Positions 36,879 to 44,891 of a DNA stretch of 64,000 nt are shown here, one piece after another. Position 1 is the first letter of the stretch. The number at the start of each line of letters is the position of its first letter. Source of the stretch: Bacteroidales bacterium. GTDB taxonomy: Bacteria; Bacteroidota; Bacteroidia; Bacteroidales; UBA932. The translations under genes were made by a program, and so were the position numbers. The DNA lies in the NCBI GenBank assembly GCA_017428325.1, contig JAFRRA010000002.1:1-64000 (forward strand). The letters are read 5' to 3'. The notes beneath the pieces are model-generated. The model saw nothing but the letters and a program-made list of their open reading frames with translations, made no database searches and was not told the origin of the DNA.

Positions 36879-36996
36879 GGGCGATGGTGCCCCATAACAG
36901 GCTGAAAGCCAAGGACAACTAAAACAACCCTTCTTTTACGAGAAGGGTTGTTTTGTATATATTTATAATTCAGTGATTTGCAAAACACCATCGCCC
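36879..36996. repeat. Inverted repeat enclosing a terminator, possible MITE-like element
   Basis: GGGCGATGGTG (36879-36889) and CACCATCGCCC (36986-36996) are perfect inverted copies about 96 bases apart. A copy of TCAGTGAT lies next to each arm (near 36863-36870 and 36970-36977). No transposase is encoded. It could be a small non-autonomous element or simply an extended RNA hairpin around the terminator. Confidence 0.4.
36921..36957 (+). terminator. Terminator after the Cys-rich lipoprotein gene
   Basis: AAAACAACCCTTCT (36921-36934) pairs perfectly over 14 bases with AGAAGGGTTGTTTT (36941-36954) around a 6-base loop. T and A runs on both sides make it potentially bidirectional. Confidence 0.88.
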
Positions 36997-37117
36997 CGCA
37001 ACTCCATGGTGGCGCAAGAATCTTTTCAACGTCCTTAATTTCAGCGAGTTTGGAAATCCAACTTTTTTTTTCTAAAATTGAAATGAATTTGATAATTCAA
37101 CTTAACTCTTATACGAT

Positions 37118-37261
37118 ATGAAATGGAATTATGAAAAACCTTATTGCGAGATTCACGATTTAGAATTGGAATCTCCTGTGGCAGCAAGCGCTCCGGACTA
37201 TGAAGACGGAGGTAACATGTTCAGCGGTGAGTATTACAGTGACGAATACAAGGAATTTTAA
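37118..37261 (+). CDS. 47-residue peptide gene coupled to fimbrillin-like lipoprotein
   Basis: An ATG at 37118 opens a 47-codon frame ending TAA at 37259-37261. The product begins MKWNYEKPYCEIHDLELES, continues with VAASAPDYEDGG and ends acidic and aromatic (SGEYYSDEYKEF). It has no signal peptide. The AGGAGG of the next gene starts inside its stop codon, so the two are one transcript and probably coupled. Small ORFs of this general look (short basic-aromatic head, then LELE and an Asp/Gly-rich tail) are common in Bacteroidales next to surface lipoproteins, but I know no function. A TGAATTTG element at 37084-37091 may be the promoter. Confidence 0.7.
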   Translation: MKWNYEKPYCEIHDLELESPVAASAPDYEDGGNMFSGEYYSDEYKEF

Positions 37262-37273
37262 GGAGGTACGGTT

Positions 37274-38254
37274 ATGAAAAAGTTATTTCTCATTGCAGCC
37301 GTAGCTGCTGCGCTGGCATCTTGCTCAAAGAGCGATAATCCTCAAGTTAAGGATCAGAAGGAAGGCATTAAGATGACTCTTTCCGCAGACTTTGGGACCG
37401 GTACAAAGCTGACATTTGCTCCAAGCGGAAACACTATTAAATCCACTTGGGATGCATCGGAGACAATCTCTGTGCTTACCCTTAACGAATCTGATGCTAA
37501 TAAAGTTGTAGCCATTGACAACTTTACTTCTACAGGTGCTGCGGGAAGAACGACAGCAACTTTTACCGGAACCTTCACAGGCGGTTCGGATGCAACAAAA
37601 GTGATTGTAATTTATCCTGCATTAACATCAGGAGAATCTGCTAAATATACTAACATGTCAGGTAGTTCTGTATCTGCTATCGCTGGTGTAGAGGTTGGTA
37701 AAGCCACCTATTCAGGCACTTTCAATTTCCTCAAACAGACTGCGGACAATAACTGCGCCCACCTGAAAAATTATTGTATAGCATCAGGGTATGTGGATTT
37801 GACAAAAATTAAGTCTAATGAACTTTCCGTTTCTCTGAAATTCTATATTCCTGTCATGAAAATTGTGGCAACTTTCCCTGATGCTTACAAGGGAAAGGAT
37901 CTTACAGAGGTTTCGGTTACATGCGTGAATTCTTCTGATGAAGAAAAGAAAGTATTCAGTACATTGTCCTGGAACTATATCGATATTCCTACGAAGCATA
38001 TTACTTGCCCAGGGGGAGGTGATCGCAGCGATGTGCGGCTAGCAACCAGTTTCAAGGTTCCAGACAGCGGGGTGGCTACATTATATATTCCTTTCGTTAG
38101 GCTAGGTGATTTTGGCAAGTTTTATTCTGGAACTGGCTTTAAAATAGAAGCAAAGGCTGATGGAACAACTCTTGGATATAAGAAGTTATTCACCAGCGAT
38201 AAATATATTAATTACGGAGCTGTCTATACAATAGACGCTACTTTGGCTGAATAG
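37274..38254 (+). CDS. Fimbrillin-like surface lipoprotein
   Basis: The 326-residue protein has a lipobox LASC at Cys17. The mature part resembles Bacteroidales fimbrillin-family proteins: a Thr/Ser/Gly-rich beta pattern, TWDASETISVLTL near residue 62, TATFTGTFTGGSDATKVIVIYPA, and a C-terminal YTIDATL strand. It may be a surface adhesin or pilus component. It has an unusually strong AGGAGG ribosome site. Its last 17 bases overlap the end of the convergent rSAM gene. Confidence 0.7.
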   Translation: MKKLFLIAAVAAALASCSKSDNPQVKDQKEGIKMTLSADFGTGTKLTFAPSGNTIKSTWDASETISVLTLNESDANKVVAIDNFTSTGAAGRTTATFTGTFTGGSDATKVIVIYPALTSGESAKYTNMSGSSVSAIAGVEVGKATYSGTFNFLKQTADNNCAHLKNYCIASGYVDLTKIKSNELSVSLKFYIPVMKIVATFPDAYKGKDLTEVSVTCVNSSDEEKKVFSTLSWNYIDIPTKHITCPGGGDRSDVRLATSFKVPDSGVATLYIPFVRLGDFGKFYSGTGFKIEAKADGTTLGYKKLFTSDKYINYGAVYTIDATLAE

Positions 38255-39335
38255 AAGTGCGGCGGTAGTGGCAGCTGAGGACCTGGGAACAGTCTCCGTG
38301 CCAGTTGTGCATTCCGCCACCCAGACAGTTTTTGAATTGAGGGCATCTAGAACAGATGCCCTTTTTTGCCCAGTTACGGTTGCGGAAGACCTGGAACTTG
38401 TTCTCCCAGACATCATAGAGATTGTCCTTGTAGATGTTGCCCTGGGAGAAGACATCGCGGTCTATGTTAGGGCAGGCGCAGATACGTCCGTCTATCAGGA
38501 CAGAGGCTATGTTGATTCCGGCGTGGCAGAAGTAGCGCACAGGACGCACTTTTTCCTCGTATTTTCCAAGATATCCCTCGCAGCTGAAGGTTACCTCCAT
38601 CTTGCCTTTTTCCCTGCGTTTTTCCTGGATAAAATCCATCAGGCGGACCATCTCTTCATTTGAGAGATGAAGGTCCGGATCTTCTTTAGCTCTTCCGATA
38701 GGAATAATGGTGAAAATCCTCCATCGTTTTACGCCGAGATTCAGGATGGTGGAGTAGATTTCTTCCAGCTGAGGAAGGTTTCTTTTGTTAATGCAGCTGA
38801 CAACGTCAAAATCCAGGCGTTTTTCCTTTGCTGCAATGCTAATGGCGTTTATGGCCTTTTCGTAGCTTTTAGGGTTGCCCCTCATCCAGTTGTGGGTGTC
38901 TCCGATGCCGTCCAGGCTAATGGTAAGTGCATCCATTCCAGAAGCCATAAGCCTGCGGTGCATATCTTCCGTGTAGAAGAATCCGTTGGATACCATACTC
39001 CAGTTGTAGCCGCGTAGTTTTATCTGGCGGCCGACCTTGTCTATGTCCAGCCTGAGAAGTGGCTCTCCGCCTGTAAGGACAACGGTAAGGCGGTCTGTAT
39101 TGAATCTTTGTGAACGTTTGCCGGACGATTTCTTTCTGGTTGTTTGGGGAATGGTGTCAAGAGCCTTGAGGAAATCCTCCAGAGGCATGTCCAGATCCTT
39201 GGAAGATGCAAAGCAATCGCTGCCGCAGTGGCGGCAAGAGAGATTGCATCGCTGAGTGCATTCCCAGAAAAGATAATTCAACTCGTGGACATTAGTCTCG
39301 AGTCTTCTGAAAGCGCGAAAAAGGAAAGGAAGCAT
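38238..39335 (-). CDS. Radical SAM/SPASM protein of the rSAM/lipoprotein system
   Basis: The 365-residue protein has the radical SAM cluster motif at Cys30-Cys34-Cys37 in CNLSCRHC, then VVLTGGEPLLR and SLDGIGDTHNWMRG. A C-terminal SPASM-like region carries further cysteines (CHAGINIA, CACPN, CSRCPQFKNC, CSQVLSC) for auxiliary iron-sulfur clusters. The start LNYLFWECTQRC is typical of the Bacteroidales family paired with a small lipoprotein (TIGR04133-like, from memory). The partner gene lies directly upstream and overlaps by one base (TAATG). The modification and substrate residue are not known. Confidence 0.88.
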   Translation of the reverse strand: MLPFLFRAFRRLETNVHELNYLFWECTQRCNLSCRHCGSDCFASSKDLDMPLEDFLKALDTIPQTTRKKSSGKRSQRFNTDRLTVVLTGGEPLLRLDIDKVGRQIKLRGYNWSMVSNGFFYTEDMHRRLMASGMDALTISLDGIGDTHNWMRGNPKSYEKAINAISIAAKEKRLDFDVVSCINKRNLPQLEEIYSTILNLGVKRWRIFTIIPIGRAKEDPDLHLSNEEMVRLMDFIQEKRREKGKMEVTFSCEGYLGKYEEKVRPVRYFCHAGINIASVLIDGRICACPNIDRDVFSQGNIYKDNLYDVWENKFQVFRNRNWAKKGICSRCPQFKNCLGGGMHNWHGDCSQVLSCHYRRTSIQPK

Positions 39336-39706
39336 TATTCTGCCTTGTCAAGGACAACATTTGCCTTGCCGAATTGGTTAACAAGAGCTGTATTGGCCTT
39401 GTATCCTTCAGCTTCTACTCTCAAAACAGGAGTTGTCTGTTCAGGGTTGTAGAGGTACAGTATTGCAGTACCGTTATCCTCTGTATAGGTGCTGTCTGAC
39501 CAATAAACCTCGTTCTCATCCAGTTTAGCATAGATCTTGGCGTTGCTGATCGGATTGCCTTCGCCATCGGTCACCTGGAATTCTATCTCCTGCTCAGCAA
39601 GGTCCCGCTGATAGCCGGGGCCGGTTCCGTAGCAGGCCTGGAAGATGAACAGAGCCGTTGTCAGGGAGCATCCTTTGAGGAAATTTCTGAACCATCTGAA
39701 TTTCAT
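39335..39706 (-). CDS. Small lipoprotein partner of the rSAM enzyme
   Basis: The 123-residue protein has a signal with lipobox FQAC (Cys24) followed at once by YGTGPGY, the CYGxxP-like signature of lipoproteins paired with rSAM enzymes (TIGR04134-like, from memory). The rest (residues 38-123) looks like a single Ig/carboxypeptidase-regulatory-like beta domain: QVTDGEGNPISNAKIYAKL. The frame is open to 39766; I use the ATG at 39706, but the longer start cannot be excluded. The stop overlaps the rSAM start. Confidence 0.8.
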   Translation of the reverse strand: MKFRWFRNFLKGCSLTTALFIFQACYGTGPGYQRDLAEQEIEFQVTDGEGNPISNAKIYAKLDENEVYWSDSTYTEDNGTAILYLYNPEQTTPVLRVEAEGYKANTALVNQFGKANVVLDKAE

Positions 39707-39753
39707 AGCTCGTCTATTAAGTGTTTCTTCTGCCCAAAGATAACATTTTTTGG

Positions 39754-39761
39754 TAAATTTG
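39754..39761 (+). promoter_or_regulatory. Promoter -7 element of AI-2E family gene
   Basis: TAAATTTG is an exact TAnnTTTG match, 24 bases upstream of the ATG at 39785. Confidence 0.6.
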
Positions 39762-39784
39762 TGCATCTAAGAAACGGTTTCGTT

Positions 39785-40975
39785 ATGGAAAATCTCTGGA
39801 ATAGGACAATTACATTTGACCGGTTCATACGGTGGTGTGTGGCAATCCTTCTGGTAATAGGCGCTTTTTTTCTTCTCAAACGCCTGAGCGGAGTGCTGCT
39901 GCCATTTGGAATTGCCTGGCTGGTGGCTTACCTTATGTACCCTCTGGTTTGCTTCTTCCAGTACAAGTGCCGGTTCAAATACCGCATTCTTGCAATTCTG
40001 GCATCATTTATCGTGGTGGGAGGAGTGCTGTACGGTTTGTTCCTGCTGATATTTCCTCCTATGATTCAGGAGGTAATGAAGGTGAAGACAATGCTTGTGA
40101 ACTATCTTCAGAGCGACTATGAATCCGGGGGCTTTTCCGCAACCATCAGAGATTTCCTTCGCAGCCACCTGGATGTTGAGCATCTCAAGAGCGCATTTAC
40201 CATTGACGGTATCCTGAGTGTAGTCCAGGAATCCATGCCAAAGATATGGAGCGTGGTTACAGGTTCCTTTAAGGCCATCACCGGGATATTAGCCGTAACA
40301 ATGGGCCTCCTTTATCTGCTGTTCATACTGCTTGACTACGAGAAACTTGCAGGCGGATGGCAGAACCTGCTCCCTGAGCGCTGGAGAAAACCTGTGCGGA
40401 ACCTGGTTTCCGACATAGAGGACGGTATGAACAAGTACTTCCGTGGCCAGGCCTGTGTAGCCATGTGCGTAGGAATACTGTTCTGCATAGGATTCCTGAT
40501 CATAGGGTTCCCGATGGCTGTGGCAATGGGCATATTCATCGGCATTCTGAATATGGTGCCGTATCTCCAGATTGCCAGCTTCCTGCCTTTGACCATGCTG
40601 GCTGCTGTCAAGGCTGCAGACACCGGGCAGAGCTTCTGGATGATAATGCTCTCCGTGCTTATTGTATTTGCCATTGTGCAGACAATCCAGGATACTATCC
40701 TCACGCCAAAGATTATGGGCAAGGTGACGGGACTTAACTCGGCGATAATCCTGCTCTCACTCTCAATCTGGGGCAGTCTTCTGGGAATCCTGGGAATGAT
40801 CATAGCCCTGCCTCTAACCACTCTGCTTCTTACCTACTACCAGAGGTACATAGTACGTCCTATGCAGACTCCGAAGACTTCATCCGGTCCGCCGGAGTTC
40901 ACGCCGGACGATATAGAATTTCCTTTAGACGACCCGTCTAACCCTGAGGACGACAGCGCTCCTACAGACATTTAA
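39785..40975 (+). CDS. AI-2E family (PerM/TqsA-like) permease
   Basis: The 396-residue integral membrane protein has about eight hydrophobic segments and a soluble stretch at residues 100-160. The C-terminal half carries GIFIGILNMVPYLQ, DTILTPKIMGKVTGLNS and GSLLGILGMIIALPLTTLL, the signature of this family. Family members export AI-2 or act as ion-coupled antiporters; the substrate here is open. The tail is Pro/Asp-rich. I start at 39785, since the frame from 39761 overlaps the promoter. Confidence 0.88.
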   Translation: MENLWNRTITFDRFIRWCVAILLVIGAFFLLKRLSGVLLPFGIAWLVAYLMYPLVCFFQYKCRFKYRILAILASFIVVGGVLYGLFLLIFPPMIQEVMKVKTMLVNYLQSDYESGGFSATIRDFLRSHLDVEHLKSAFTIDGILSVVQESMPKIWSVVTGSFKAITGILAVTMGLLYLLFILLDYEKLAGGWQNLLPERWRKPVRNLVSDIEDGMNKYFRGQACVAMCVGILFCIGFLIIGFPMAVAMGIFIGILNMVPYLQIASFLPLTMLAAVKAADTGQSFWMIMLSVLIVFAIVQTIQDTILTPKIMGKVTGLNSAIILLSLSIWGSLLGILGMIIALPLTTLLLTYYQRYIVRPMQTPKTSSGPPEFTPDDIEFPLDDPSNPEDDSAPTDI

Positions 40976-40985
40976 AGTTTTTTCC

Positions 40986-40993
40986 TATATTGC
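40986..40993 (+). promoter_or_regulatory. Possible -7 element of RING/TerD gene
   Basis: TATATTGC is a weaker variant of TAnnTTTG. If used, transcription would begin near 40998, which is exactly the first base of the long leader hairpin. Confidence 0.35.
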
Positions 40994-40997
40994 ACTT

Positions 40998-41070
40998 GAA
41001 ACGGACCAAGCCGGTCTTACTTCCTTTTGCGAGCCCTCGGGTTCATTTTCAGACCGGCAATTTCCGTTTC
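40998..41070 (+). promoter_or_regulatory. Long two-part leader hairpin before the RING/TerD gene
   Basis: GAAACGGA (40998-41005) pairs with TCCGTTTC (41063-41070) and, nested inside, GCCGGTCT (41010-41017) pairs with AGACCGGC (41051-41058). A symmetric 4-base internal loop separates the two perfect 8-bp helices. The hairpin ends six bases before the ATG at 41077 and no T run follows, so it is not an ordinary terminator. It may control translation or mRNA stability. Confidence 0.6.
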
Positions 41071-41076
41071 TTTATT

Positions 41077-43359
41077 ATGAAAAACGCATTGATGACTGTT
41101 GCACTGCGTTACGGTGCAATTTTTCTGGACATTGACCGCAAGGACATAGATAACGGGTCTGAAATCAGCCCGTCTGTGGCGGCTTTTCTGCTGACACTTT
41201 CCGAAAAGGGTTTTGTGGTGGAGGAGGATCTTCTCCACGCCCTGAAAGAAGACCGGCTGGAGGACATAACTGACGTTATAGACACAGCGCTTGGAATCAA
41301 GCTCAACTGGGCCCCGCTTGTCAAGGGCTGGAACGTTCCTACAGGAGAATCATACATAGACCACCTGATTACCCTCTATGCCAATTATCTGCGCGGAATA
41401 AACGCCGCGGGAGCCATGGAAGGGACAGTTCTTCCTTGCGGGCACTTTATACCACATGGAACTTTCCCGCTGGAAAGGTACAACGGCTGCCCATTCTGCG
41501 GCACTCCTTTCAAGACGACTGACTGGGTTTACACAGGGCAGGGCTCCAGCAAGAAATCGCTGAGGCTAATGACGCTCAGCGATATGAAAGAACTGCTGCT
41601 GTCCCTGCTGGAATCGAAGGTTCCGCTGGACGGCACGCAGGCTGAGTCCCTTAAAACCCTAATCGCTGAGCTAGGTATTCCTGAGGGCGTGGAGGTTGGA
41701 ATGAAGGAGACCCGTATGATTGTCGTGGATGCGCTTGTGGAATCAAATCTTACGGGTGCAGAGCAATTCCTTACGGCTCCAAACGATATTCTCCGATACC
41801 TCTGGTACAAGAAGACCGGAAGGTTGCAGATAATAGAGCCTAAGGTACTTGTCGCGCACGCTGCAAAGCTTGGCTCTCATATGATAAAGCCTCTGGACAA
41901 GAGTGCCGAGTCCGGAGCCAGGATGAAGGAAAGCCTCCGCCTCAAGTACGGACGCAATACTTGCGCTATGGTAGCGTCCTGGATGAACGCCCTTCCTATG
42001 GATGCGGACGAGGCCTGCGAAAACATGCATCCGAAACGCGGGATGTGGGTCAGGATGATCCATGCCCTCCGCCTCGGGGAATATTCCCGCAAGCCAGGCT
42101 TCGAACGTCTTGCAAAGCTCCTGGACACATTCTACAAAGACGATTATTCCGTATGGAAGAGGGAACTTGACAAGTCTCTGGGAATAAACTGCGGATGCGT
42201 GGATTACGTGAACGCATTCAAGCTTCTGGAGCAGAGGCCAGGGACCTTTGCACGCAGCCTTTTCTCCCTTATGCTGAGAGTGGGGCCTCAGATGACGCTG
42301 GATTCTTTCCGCAGGATTATGGACAAGATCCCGCCTCGCCTGATCCTTTCCCTGGCCAACTCCGCTGAAACTTATTTCGACACTTCCGCTACCCGAATTG
42401 CCCGCCCTATAACGGGCAGCACCAAGGTAATCCCTTACAACAGGAAACTGGACAACTTCACTCCGGAGCAGAGGATCTCTCTCCAGCGCTCCGTCTCTGA
42501 CCTTTACAAGGAAGCTATGCTGCGCAAGTTCAAGGCTGAAGCACAGAACAACCCTTCTGGAGGAAAGATGTTCATAGACAAGCGGCTCTTCGATATCCCT
42601 GTCAGCATCGGCGACAGAACTTCCACGATCCAGGACACTTCCGCCGCTCTTCAGGGAACCCGTTTCAAGGTGGAGGGAGACAAGGTTCGCCTGTTCATGC
42701 AATGGGGCAAGGGGCTCAAGGCCCAGCATCTGGACATGGACCTGAGTGCCGCCATTTGCTATGCAGACGGCCACAAGGAAGACTGCGCGTATTTCAACCT
42801 TGCTCCTGTGGGGGCAAAGCATTCCGGAGACATTCGCTCCATTCCGGATATGGTTGGAACGGCCGAGTATATAGAACTGGACATTCCTGAACTTGAGGCA
42901 GCGGGAGCCAGGTACGTGGCTTTCACCTGCAATGCCTATTCACACGGGGCTATCTCCCCGAACCTTATGGTGGGCTGGATGAACAGCGCAAACCCTATGG
43001 CTCTGTCTGAGGAAACAGGTGTGGCCTACGATCCTTCCACGGTTCAGCACATCGTCCGCATCTCGGAGGCAAATCTTGCCAAGGGCTTGGTATTCGGTGT
43101 TCTGGATATTGCAAAGAAGGAGATTCTTTGGCTGGAAATGCCTTTCCTGGGTCAGTTTGTCGGCCAGCTGGATACAGCTGCAGTTGAGGCTCTGTACCGC
43201 CGTCTGGCCAACAAGATCTCTGTCGGGGAACTGCTCTCCCTTAAGGCGGAAGCCCAGGGCCTCGCCATAACTGATAATGAAGAGGACGCTGATCCTCAAG
43301 ACAGATACACTTATGTGTGGGCTATGGACGCAAGTGCCGTGAGCCGTCTGTTGGGATAA
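41077..43359 (+). CDS. RING-like/TerD-like protein (MXAN_6230/SCO0854 type)
   Basis: The 760-residue protein has a RING-like zinc ligand set beginning CGHFIPHG at Cys121 and ending CPFCGTPF at 138-145. A long helical middle part follows. The C-terminal part (about 530-690) reads like a TerD-type domain: LFMQWGKGLKAQHLDMDLSA, GAKHSGDI, AEYIELDI. This fits my memory of the MXAN_6230/SCO0854 RING family, found in scattered bacteria and often near tellurite-resistance-type genes. No other ter genes are nearby. Function is unknown. The ATG at 41077 was chosen because the frame start at 40990 lies in the leader hairpin. Confidence 0.7.
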   Translation: MKNALMTVALRYGAIFLDIDRKDIDNGSEISPSVAAFLLTLSEKGFVVEEDLLHALKEDRLEDITDVIDTALGIKLNWAPLVKGWNVPTGESYIDHLITLYANYLRGINAAGAMEGTVLPCGHFIPHGTFPLERYNGCPFCGTPFKTTDWVYTGQGSSKKSLRLMTLSDMKELLLSLLESKVPLDGTQAESLKTLIAELGIPEGVEVGMKETRMIVVDALVESNLTGAEQFLTAPNDILRYLWYKKTGRLQIIEPKVLVAHAAKLGSHMIKPLDKSAESGARMKESLRLKYGRNTCAMVASWMNALPMDADEACENMHPKRGMWVRMIHALRLGEYSRKPGFERLAKLLDTFYKDDYSVWKRELDKSLGINCGCVDYVNAFKLLEQRPGTFARSLFSLMLRVGPQMTLDSFRRIMDKIPPRLILSLANSAETYFDTSATRIARPITGSTKVIPYNRKLDNFTPEQRISLQRSVSDLYKEAMLRKFKAEAQNNPSGGKMFIDKRLFDIPVSIGDRTSTIQDTSAALQGTRFKVEGDKVRLFMQWGKGLKAQHLDMDLSAAICYADGHKEDCAYFNLAPVGAKHSGDIRSIPDMVGTAEYIELDIPELEAAGARYVAFTCNAYSHGAISPNLMVGWMNSANPMALSEETGVAYDPSTVQHIVRISEANLAKGLVFGVLDIAKKEILWLEMPFLGQFVGQLDTAAVEALYRRLANKISVGELLSLKAEAQGLAITDNEEDADPQDRYTYVWAMDASAVSRLLG

Positions 43360-43386
43360 AACGCAAAACAATTAAAACGAATAGAT

Positions 43387-43944
43387 ATGAAAAACATTTT
43401 GCTATCAATTGCCGTTGTCCTTTTTGCGGCAGCTGCAACTTCCTGCAAGTGCAGTAATTCCACAAGTGACAATTCAGACCACACTTTCTATGCCCAGAAC
43501 ATGAATGATGCTCTCGGTCTGGAAGCAGAGGTTGCTATGGAAGTTCCTGTTGATATGGATACAATTCCAGATTCTTTTGGAGACTTGGAATTCAACATCG
43601 CCGATGAGGATCTCTGGATTTACAGGGGAAGAGTCGGTGATGAGGATGTCACTTTCCACTTTACCATAGTGTGGAACAAGGTCAGCGACGGCCAGGTCTG
43701 CGGCTACGCTGTCTATGATCCTTACAATAGAGACCGTGAATACCACATTACGGGCCTGAAGATTGCCAAGAACGAGCCCAACCCTAACGGTTTCAACAAA
43801 GTTGTCTTTGAAGAACTTTCTCCAAACGGAGATGTTATCGGTACCTTCACTGGTATAGTAGAAGGCCGTGGAGACGGCTTTAACGGCGATTACCAGAAGG
43901 GCAAGGAAGAGCCTGTAAAGTTTGAGTCTATGCGCGAGTATTAA
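43387..43944 (+). CDS. Lipoprotein of unknown function
   Basis: The 185-residue protein has a signal ending in ATSC (Cys20), followed by a second Cys at once (CKC). The mature part is acidic, with a beta-rich stretch FHFTIVWNKVSDGQVCGYAVYDPYNRDREYHITG. No family is recognised. It is 27 bases after the RING/TerD gene and could share its transcript. Confidence 0.7.
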   Translation: MKNILLSIAVVLFAAAATSCKCSNSTSDNSDHTFYAQNMNDALGLEAEVAMEVPVDMDTIPDSFGDLEFNIADEDLWIYRGRVGDEDVTFHFTIVWNKVSDGQVCGYAVYDPYNRDREYHITGLKIAKNEPNPNGFNKVVFEELSPNGDVIGTFTGIVEGRGDGFNGDYQKGKEEPVKFESMREY

Positions 43945-43996
43945 CAGTTAAACCATCCATCCAAAAACTCAAGACAATTCATACATAGAAACAATT

Positions 43997-44839
43997 ATGA
44001 AAAGATATTTAATAATTCTTGCATCAATGATACTCGCAGCATCCTGCACCCAGAAGAAACCTGAGCCAAAGACTCTGATCCTTTATTACTCCCAGACCGG
44101 CAACACCAAGGTCGTGGCTGAGGAGTTCCAGGCCCGCCTTAATACCGAAATAGAGGCCATCGAAGCCGTCGTTCCTTACGACGGAGACTTCCAGGCCACC
44201 ATCGAGCGCAGCGGCAAGGAGAGGGAAGAGGGTATCCTTCCTGAAATCAAGCCAATTACTCACAACATCGCGGAGTATGACGTTATTTTCCTGGGCTTCC
44301 CTGTCTGGTTCGGCACCTATGCCCCTCCTGTTGCAACCTTCCTCAACCAGGCCGACCTTTCCGGCAAGAAGGTGGTTCCTTTCTGCACTTTCGGCAGCGG
44401 CGGCCTTGACTCCAGCGTAAAGGACCTTAAGGCAAAGCAGCCTAATGCAGATATCCAGCCTGGCTACGGTGTCCGCGCCGCCCGCTTAAACAGGATCAAG
44501 GATGAAATTGACCGTTTCCTCAAGGAAAATGGCTTCATTGAAGGAGAAGTCGCCAAGCTTGAAGACTTCCCGGAGCAGCATCCTGCAACTGAAGAAGAGG
44601 CCGCTATCTTTGATGCCGCCGTTAATGGCTATCCAATGCTTAACGCAAAGGCAGAATCCGTTGCAAAACGTTCAATCCCAGGCGGCACAGAGTATCTCTT
44701 CACCGCCGTTCCTCTTCCAAGGGAAGATGCCTCCGCCCCAAAGGACAATGCCCGCCCTCCAATGCCAATGAACCCAATTAAGGTTTACGTTACCGTCTTT
44801 GACGGCCAGCAACCTGAATTCACCCAGGTTGTCAGGTAA
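43997..44839 (+). CDS. Exported flavodoxin-domain lipoprotein
   Basis: The 280-residue protein has a lipobox LAASC (Cys17) and a flavodoxin-like domain at about residues 26-180. The FMN phosphate-binding loop YYSQTGNTK is present, as are FLGFPVWFGTYAPP and FCTFGSGGLDSS. A C-terminal extension of about 95 residues ends in a beta segment PMNPIKVYVTVFDG. Flavodoxins usually act in the cytoplasm; the lipoprotein signal places this one outside the inner membrane. The redox partner is unknown. Confidence 0.85.
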   Translation: MKRYLIILASMILAASCTQKKPEPKTLILYYSQTGNTKVVAEEFQARLNTEIEAIEAVVPYDGDFQATIERSGKEREEGILPEIKPITHNIAEYDVIFLGFPVWFGTYAPPVATFLNQADLSGKKVVPFCTFGSGGLDSSVKDLKAKQPNADIQPGYGVRAARLNRIKDEIDRFLKENGFIEGEVAKLEDFPEQHPATEEEAAIFDAAVNGYPMLNAKAESVAKRSIPGGTEYLFTAVPLPREDASAPKDNARPPMPMNPIKVYVTVFDGQQPEFTQVVR

Positions 44840-44852
44840 TTTTTTTTACCGC

Positions 44853-44869
44853 TTGACAAAACCTGTCAA
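44853..44869. promoter_or_regulatory. Palindromic operator candidate
   Basis: TTGACAaaaccTGTCAA is a perfect 6-5-6 palindrome. It ends 10 bases before a TACTTTTG -7 element, so its left arm occupies the -33 position of the small-RNA promoter. Confidence 0.45.
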
Positions 44870-44879
44870 ACCACTGACA

Positions 44880-44887
44880 TACTTTTG
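44880..44887 (+). promoter_or_regulatory. Promoter -7 element of small RNA A
   Basis: TACTTTTG matches TAnnTTTG exactly. No start codon with a usable frame follows before the terminator at 44957. Confidence 0.5.
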
Positions 44888-44891
44888 CAAT

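Noticed and set aside
41743..42822. 359-codon open frame on the minus strand
   Set aside because: Antisense to the RING/TerD gene; no recognisable motif.
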